Origin: Gimesia aquarii
GTDB taxonomy: Bacteria > Planctomycetota > Planctomycetia > Planctomycetales > Planctomycetaceae
Assembly: GCF_007748175.1 (NCBI RefSeq)
Contig: NZ_CP037422.1
Coordinates: 3,664,020 to 3,728,019, forward strand
Reading direction: 5' to 3'
Length of the DNA stretch: 64,000 nucleotides
Shown here: positions 59,536 to 64,000 of the stretch, piece by piece
Layout: every line of letters starts with the position of its first letter
Numbering within the stretch: the stretch's first letter is position 1
Made by a program: the position numbers and the translations under genes
The notes under the pieces: generated by a model
The model's database searches: none
Told to the model about the DNA's origin: nothing
What the model saw: only the letters and a program-made list of their open reading frames with translations

Positions 59536-60048
59536 ATGAAAAATCAATATGGAGAGCGCCGATTTCTTTGGTTAACAGTCGGTGTGATTTGTGGCATGTG
59601 TTTATCCTATTTCTGGCCTCACGAACCCGCACTGGCGGTTGCAACAGACCGCGACGGAGATCGATTTGCTATTGCAACCGCGCCTACGAAATCTGGCAAT
59701 GCGGAAGCCGTCTTTGTACTTGACTTTTTAACCGGTCGTTTGAGTGGTGCTGCCATTAATTCACGATCGGGAAAGTTCACACACGCTTATTTCCGTAATC
59801 TGGCGGCTGACTTCAATGTCGATCCCACAGCAAAGCCGCATTATGTGATTGTTTCAGGGACAGTCAGTTTACCAAACCAGGGACGTGCCCAAATCGCAAA
59901 TAGTGCTATCTATATCGGTGAAATGTCATCCGGTATGGTCATCTGTTATGCGTTTCCGTTCATCATTAATAACGCACCTGTTCCACCACAACAGTTAATG
60001 CCAATCGACCGCTTCCAGTTCCGCCAGGCTCAAGGCGTTGGGAACTAA
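59536..60048 (+). CDS. Membrane-anchored protein of unknown function
   Basis: The 170-residue protein has an N-terminal hydrophobic segment (LWLTVGVICGMCLSYFW) that may be a signal anchor, followed by a compact beta-rich domain: ATDRDGDRFAIATAPTKSGNAEAVFVLDFLTGRLSGAAIN, AKPHYVIVSGTVSLPNQGRAQIANSAIYIGEM and a C-terminal IDRFQFRQAQGVGN. I do not recognise it; it may be a planctomycete-specific small exported protein. GGGAG lies before the ATG. It stands alone and ends in a strong terminator. Confidence 0.7.
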   Translation: MKNQYGERRFLWLTVGVICGMCLSYFWPHEPALAVATDRDGDRFAIATAPTKSGNAEAVFVLDFLTGRLSGAAINSRSGKFTHAYFRNLAADFNVDPTAKPHYVIVSGTVSLPNQGRAQIANSAIYIGEMSSGMVICYAFPFIINNAPVPPQQLMPIDRFQFRQAQGVGN

Positions 60049-60064
60049 TCGACCAAATAATTTG

Positions 60065-60097
60065 AAAAACGGGAGTCATATCTGACTCCCGTTTTTT
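60065..60097. terminator. Bidirectional terminator
   Basis: AAAACGGGAGTCA at 60066-60078 and TGACTCCCGTTTT at 60083-60095 form a perfect 13-bp stem around TATC, with T6 at 60092-60097 on the plus strand and A5 at 60065-60069 serving the minus strand. It separates the anchored protein from the convergent methyltransferase-like gene. Confidence 0.9.
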
Positions 60098-60131
60098 GTA
60101 GATACTCAGGGAAAAGGAAAGGGCAAGACCA

Positions 60132-61304
60132 CTATTCCCGTTCACAAATTAAGGCCCGTGCTTTTCCCTGTAATCGAGCGATAATCAAAACTCCTGCTGC
60201 ATCACCCTTCAAAGATAATTTACGACGCAGATTTTCAATGGAAACAGGAATTCGTCTACATTTGATTTCCAGTTGACCAAAAGGCGCGGTTCGAAAATAC
60301 TTGCGGATCTCCTTCTCGTTATTCGATAACGTTTCTAGAATTTTGAAACGTCTGAAAAAAGGTGATTCCACTTTTTCTGTCGATGTCAGATATTCTTCTT
60401 CGGGATCCAAGCGACTGAGTGAAAATTGATCAGCGACCACATCCAATAAACCCGAACGTACGACAGCAGGATCGGGATCGTAAATATACTCGCCTGCGTC
60501 TGTGAGACTGACAAAAGCATCCAGCGGATGACCGGCAATACTATCGACGTTACCCTCTTTCGAAATCGCAGTGGCCCGAAATTCCTGATCACCGGCTAAC
60601 TCGCCAAACCAGATTGTTGCTTCTTTACATTCGCCATTCAAACTAATCAGTTCCGTCTCAGTTTCAGGAAACTTCCCGGCAAAATTGCTGGCAGGGCTAA
60701 GTTTGATCGCACCTCCCTGGAACTGTGGAATGAACTCCAGCAAAGTCTCTAAATCAGGTAAATAATCTTCGATTCGAATCACTTTGCCACCAGAATGAGG
60801 CCGTCGATCAGGATCAATGTGCAACCACCCCTGCCGATCCTGTACCTCTTCGATGGAAGAATTCAACACCGTCACAGATTCGGAAACGCCATAGACCTCA
60901 CTATTCCAACGTGCGAATTGACACAACAACGGTTCCAGGTCAACACCGATAACAGTGCTGTGCTTCGCTAAGGAAATCAGGTCTCCTCCCATACCACAAC
61001 AAAAATCATAGACTGTCCCCAAAAATCGCTGTGCTTTATATTGTGAAACCAGTTCGGGTGTTGACTGTTCAAGGCTTTTTCGGTCAAACCACATCTGATC
61101 CGCGTGGAAAAATTTAGCACGGCCCCGTATTCGTAATTCAGAGAGAGTCAATGCAGCCCGTACAAGGTCCTGCGAATAATTTTTTCTTAACTGCTTCTGC
61201 AAATGAAATTCTGAACCTGTATGCTGTTGAATCAGGTCAAAGATTTCAGGCGATTGATGAAGGCTTTGAAAGTAATCAAGCTCGGAATGTGACTCACTGG
61301 ACAT
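60132..61304 (-). CDS. THUMP-like class I SAM-dependent methyltransferase
   Basis: The 390-residue protein has a Rossmann-type methyltransferase core near residues 95-240 (VYDFCCGMGGDLISLA as motif I, VIGVDLEPL as the following acidic strand, HIDPDRRP as a catalytic-type segment). A C-terminal region ending IPVSIENLRRKLSLKGDAAGVLIIARLQGKARALI matches the THUMP-like end of this family. Members are presumed RNA methyltransferases but the target is not established. The downstream end of addA lies only 8 bases upstream, so the two are probably in one operon. Confidence 0.85.
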   Translation of the reverse strand: MSSESHSELDYFQSLHQSPEIFDLIQQHTGSEFHLQKQLRKNYSQDLVRAALTLSELRIRGRAKFFHADQMWFDRKSLEQSTPELVSQYKAQRFLGTVYDFCCGMGGDLISLAKHSTVIGVDLEPLLCQFARWNSEVYGVSESVTVLNSSIEEVQDRQGWLHIDPDRRPHSGGKVIRIEDYLPDLETLLEFIPQFQGGAIKLSPASNFAGKFPETETELISLNGECKEATIWFGELAGDQEFRATAISKEGNVDSIAGHPLDAFVSLTDAGEYIYDPDPAVVRSGLLDVVADQFSLSRLDPEEEYLTSTEKVESPFFRRFKILETLSNNEKEIRKYFRTAPFGQLEIKCRRIPVSIENLRRKLSLKGDAAGVLIIARLQGKARALICERE

Positions 61305-61312
61305 GGAATTCG

Positions 61313-64000
61313 TTAACGACCTTCTGTCGCTGGCGTATGTTGATTCAGATAAGATATCGCTCGTGATATTCTCTGAGAAATTTCATCGAGTCGTGTTTCA
61401 TTCAAATTGAATTGCACAACGCGCACAGTATCATGCACAACCGCCAGACCAATTGCATCTGGCCTGCCTCCGATGAGTTGTTCAACGGCCAGTGTATACA
61501 CTCCCAATTGAAATTCATACTCTTCGGTCAAATCTTCATTAGACATGTGTGCGAGACGCGGCCCGGTTTTATAATCCAACAACATCCACTCACCTGCTGC
61601 TGTCTTAAAGAGCGCATCAATCGTTCCCATAATTGTGATGGGTACGCTTCTTTTTTGGTCCATTTGATCCGCTTCGCTGCCTGCTTCAGGCCACCGCAAC
61701 AGAAAATCCAGCTCACGATAATGCGAACTTGCTGACTCCAATATCTTACAGAGATCAGACTGATACCAGGCGGAAATCTGCTGCATGATCAGAGGTTTCA
61801 ACCTCTGCTGAATCTGTGATGGCTGATCAAAGAGAATGGATTCCACAATCTGCGTAGCTTGACCAGGCTGATCCGGCTCCAGACGTTCAATGACAGCATG
61901 CGTGAGTGTCCCCAGCTGTGTGGCTTCGTCTGAAGTTAATGAATGTTCTGTAACTATTTCCCCCTGCCAATGGATGAGAGATTGCTGTAACTCAGCATCA
62001 ATCTCTTCCAGATGGGAAACACTCACATGAGTTCTCTCTCCTCGATCAGGATGGAAAGGAGTATAGGTTATAGGCAATGCTTCAGGAGTCACCTGCTCCA
62101 GCGCCTGTAAAAACTGACTGGGCTTTAATTCCTTTCGTTTTTGTACACGCTTGAATGTAAGTTGTGGTTTAACCTGGTGCACATGGATTTGGGGAATTTG
62201 GTCAGCAGAAGTAGTCCCTAATGAAATTTTACCGAGATAAGGATCAACGGCTGGTGTGCCTGTACTTAAATCAAAGTGCCGTGCCAAAAGCTTCATCCAA
62301 GGAGACTGGTATTTGCGGTCATAGGGTAATCCAGCAGAAAGAATTAAATAATCAGCAGCACGTGTCACAGCGACATACAGCAGGCGAACGGTTTCCTCTT
62401 CATTCGCCCTCTGTTCCAACGCATGGTGCATCTTGAATGCATAGTTTTCAGGGACAACCCCGCGTTCCGCAGGAAGAGAGAGCAACGCTCCCCATTCGGG
62501 ATGTAAAAAAGGAGCTTTACTCCCCCCGTGTGACTTGCGATCAAGGTCTGCCACAATCACGATTGGAAATTCGAGCCCTTTTGACTGATGTATTGTCATG
62601 AGCCGAATCACATCACTGGTTTCCGGTAGAGTCGCCGCCAGTTCTTCTTTACTTTCTTCCAAAATCGAATCTCGAATTCTCTGTACAAAATCTTTCAGAG
62701 TAAATAGCCCCGTCGATTCAAAATTGCGAGCCAATTCGATTAACTTTCGCAGATTGGCAATTTTACGCTCACCCAGAAATTCATTCAGTAGAGCCGCATC
62801 ATAGCCTGTTCTCTCTAATGCCAAATTCAACAGTTCGGCCAGCGAGAGCCTGTCTTTTTTTGAGCGTAACTCCGCAAGCACACTTTGAGCATAAAGCACC
62901 TGGCGTTTCTGTTCTGGTTGTAATTCATCGGGAGGCAGTGTGCGTATTGCTTCCGCTAAGGTTTCTGCATTACGGACGATCGAATAGATAGTATCATCGG
63001 AAAGGCTGAAAAAAGGTGAACGCAGAATACCCAGTAAACTCAATTCGTCATCGGGATTATCCAGATATTGGCAAAGATTGCTTACATCATAGATTTCCTG
63101 TTGTGCATAAAAGGCACGCCCACCAACCAGATAATAATCCAGGTCCTGTTTCTGTAATGCCTTTTCATACAAACTTACATTCGAGAGTGCACGAAACAGA
63201 ATGCAAATATCCCCTGGCTCAACACGTCTTAACTCCCGTTCGCCTGTTTGTGAATTTTTAGCCCAAACACGTGGCGTTTCATCATCCAGTAATTGTCGTA
63301 CCCGAGCCGCAATCCATTCCGCTTCCGTCTCACGAACTGCTTCTGCTCCTTTCAGTTCCGGGTCATCAGGGGACGCAAAGAGGAACTCAATGCCAGGAGT
63401 TGGTGAGTGCTGTTTTTTGTCGAATGGCATTAAGGGTTCGTAATAGTGCTCCATCGCTGAAGAAAAGAGACAATTCGTGAAATTCAGAATCGCTGGCTGG
63501 CTTCGAAAATTAGTACTTAATGGCAAACGCCCTGCTTCGGGAATTTCCATCCGCAATTGGTGAAAGACTTCCGGATCCGCGCGCCGAAAACGATATATCG
63601 ACTGTTTCGCATCGCCCACCAAAAAGAGTTTCCCTGTTAGTAACTCTTTGCCACACAGCGCACGAACAATCTCGCTTTGAACTGGATCCGTATCTTGAAA
63701 TTCATCAACCATTAAAAATTGAATGCCGGCAGCAGCACGTTGCCGGGCATGCGGATCTCGGCGAAACAGGTCACGTGTCTGCAGCAGCAGATCATCAAAG
63801 TCCAAAAGTCCTTTCTCTGATTTACTCTGCTGGTACCGTTTCGCAACAAATTCGGTCACTCGTAGTACCATTAAACTGGTTTCAGCAGCCAATAAAAAAC
63901 GAGAAGCATCTGGAGCAAGATTTTCATAAATCTTGCCCAAAGTTTTTCTCAATAACTCAAATCCATTTTTAACCTGTTCGTAAATATCTAAATCATCCCA
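61313..64000 (-). CDS. addA: AddA-type UvrD helicase/nuclease (N-terminus beyond window)
   Basis: The frame is open to the right edge, so the N-terminus including helicase motif I is missing. Visible motifs are LLDFDDLLLQTRDLF, FLMVDEFQDTDPVQ (motif II), FLVGDAKQSIYRFRRADP (III), LSTNFRSQP (IV), RLMTIHQSKGLEFPIVIVADLD (V) and RLLYVAVTRAADYLIL (VI). The C-terminal PD-(D/E)xK nuclease has GTIDALF and LLDYKTGP. Together these are typical of AddA, the helicase-nuclease of the AddAB double-strand-break repair complex. addB would be expected upstream, outside the window. It is 8 bases from the methyltransferase gene. Confidence 0.92.
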   Translation of the reverse strand, partial: WDDLDIYEQVKNGFELLRKTLGKIYENLAPDASRFLLAAETSLMVLRVTEFVAKRYQQSKSEKGLLDFDDLLLQTRDLFRRDPHARQRAAAGIQFLMVDEFQDTDPVQSEIVRALCGKELLTGKLFLVGDAKQSIYRFRRADPEVFHQLRMEIPEAGRLPLSTNFRSQPAILNFTNCLFSSAMEHYYEPLMPFDKKQHSPTPGIEFLFASPDDPELKGAEAVRETEAEWIAARVRQLLDDETPRVWAKNSQTGERELRRVEPGDICILFRALSNVSLYEKALQKQDLDYYLVGGRAFYAQQEIYDVSNLCQYLDNPDDELSLLGILRSPFFSLSDDTIYSIVRNAETLAEAIRTLPPDELQPEQKRQVLYAQSVLAELRSKKDRLSLAELLNLALERTGYDAALLNEFLGERKIANLRKLIELARNFESTGLFTLKDFVQRIRDSILEESKEELAATLPETSDVIRLMTIHQSKGLEFPIVIVADLDRKSHGGSKAPFLHPEWGALLSLPAERGVVPENYAFKMHHALEQRANEEETVRLLYVAVTRAADYLILSAGLPYDRKYQSPWMKLLARHFDLSTGTPAVDPYLGKISLGTTSADQIPQIHVHQVKPQLTFKRVQKRKELKPSQFLQALEQVTPEALPITYTPFHPDRGERTHVSVSHLEEIDAELQQSLIHWQGEIVTEHSLTSDEATQLGTLTHAVIERLEPDQPGQATQIVESILFDQPSQIQQRLKPLIMQQISAWYQSDLCKILESASSHYRELDFLLRWPEAGSEADQMDQKRSVPITIMGTIDALFKTAAGEWMLLDYKTGPRLAHMSNEDLTEEYEFQLGVYTLAVEQLIGGRPDAIGLAVVHDTVRVVQFNLNETRLDEISQRISRAISYLNQHTPATEGR

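Overview
The window looks like chromosomal DNA of a planctomycete, most like Gimesia and other Planctomycetaceae. It has moderate GC and mostly housekeeping genes. The lineage call rests on several markers seen together: a DUF1559 prepilin-like protein with a partner lipoprotein, an ECF sigma factor overlapping a DUF6768-type gene, a tiny DUF6800-like protein, a 1182-residue SecA, OleC/OleD olefin enzymes and an FhcC-type C1 subunit. A Kdo transferase indicates a Gram-negative type envelope. I saw no rRNA, tRNA, CRISPR array, insertion sequence or prophage.

Layout. 0-6.3 kb: a truncated secreted protein, a small basic protein, a VOC protein, then clpB and dnaK on the minus strand. dnaK has a candidate sigma-54 promoter with two upstream inverted-repeat sites. 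6.9-13 kb (plus): pheA with a histone-like tail, tpiA, and a run secG-yicC-gmk-rpoZ-coaC-coaB. 13.5-21.5 kb (plus): ftsK, an isoleucine-codon leader with terminator/antiterminator in front of citramalate synthase, valS and a DUF151 nuclease. 21.6-29 kb: a NagB-like protein, an RND efflux pair and a membrane protein. 29-38 kb (minus): fabH, a membrane protein, metK, waaA and secA. 38-44 kb: a sulfite-oxidase-like enzyme, the ECF/DUF6768 pair, the DUF1559/lipoprotein pair and two uncharacterised proteins. 44-50.5 kb (minus): pckA, oleD, oleC, fhcC and a secreted Gly/Tyr-rich protein. 50.8-64 kb: a secreted HEAT-repeat protein, a CelD-like acetyltransferase, a SpoIIE phosphatase, an SDF symporter, a Gfo/Idh/MocA oxidoreductase, a small anchored protein, a THUMP-like methyltransferase and a truncated AddA-type helicase-nuclease.

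The most interesting signals are regulatory or architectural. The first is a complete-looking transcription attenuator upstream of cimA: a 23-codon leader peptide with four consecutive Ile codons, an antiterminator arm starting at its stop codon, and a perfect intrinsic terminator. The second is a GG-N10-GC sigma-54 promoter with paired enhancer-like repeats upstream of dnaK, and a second sigma-54-like site upstream of secA. The third is a SecA whose C-terminal helical region appears to hold about five copies of a module that ordinary SecA has once. The fourth is an apparent operon joining fhcC to oleC and oleD without oleA or oleB.

All calls come from reading the sequence and from knowledge of the families. 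No database search or folding program was run.
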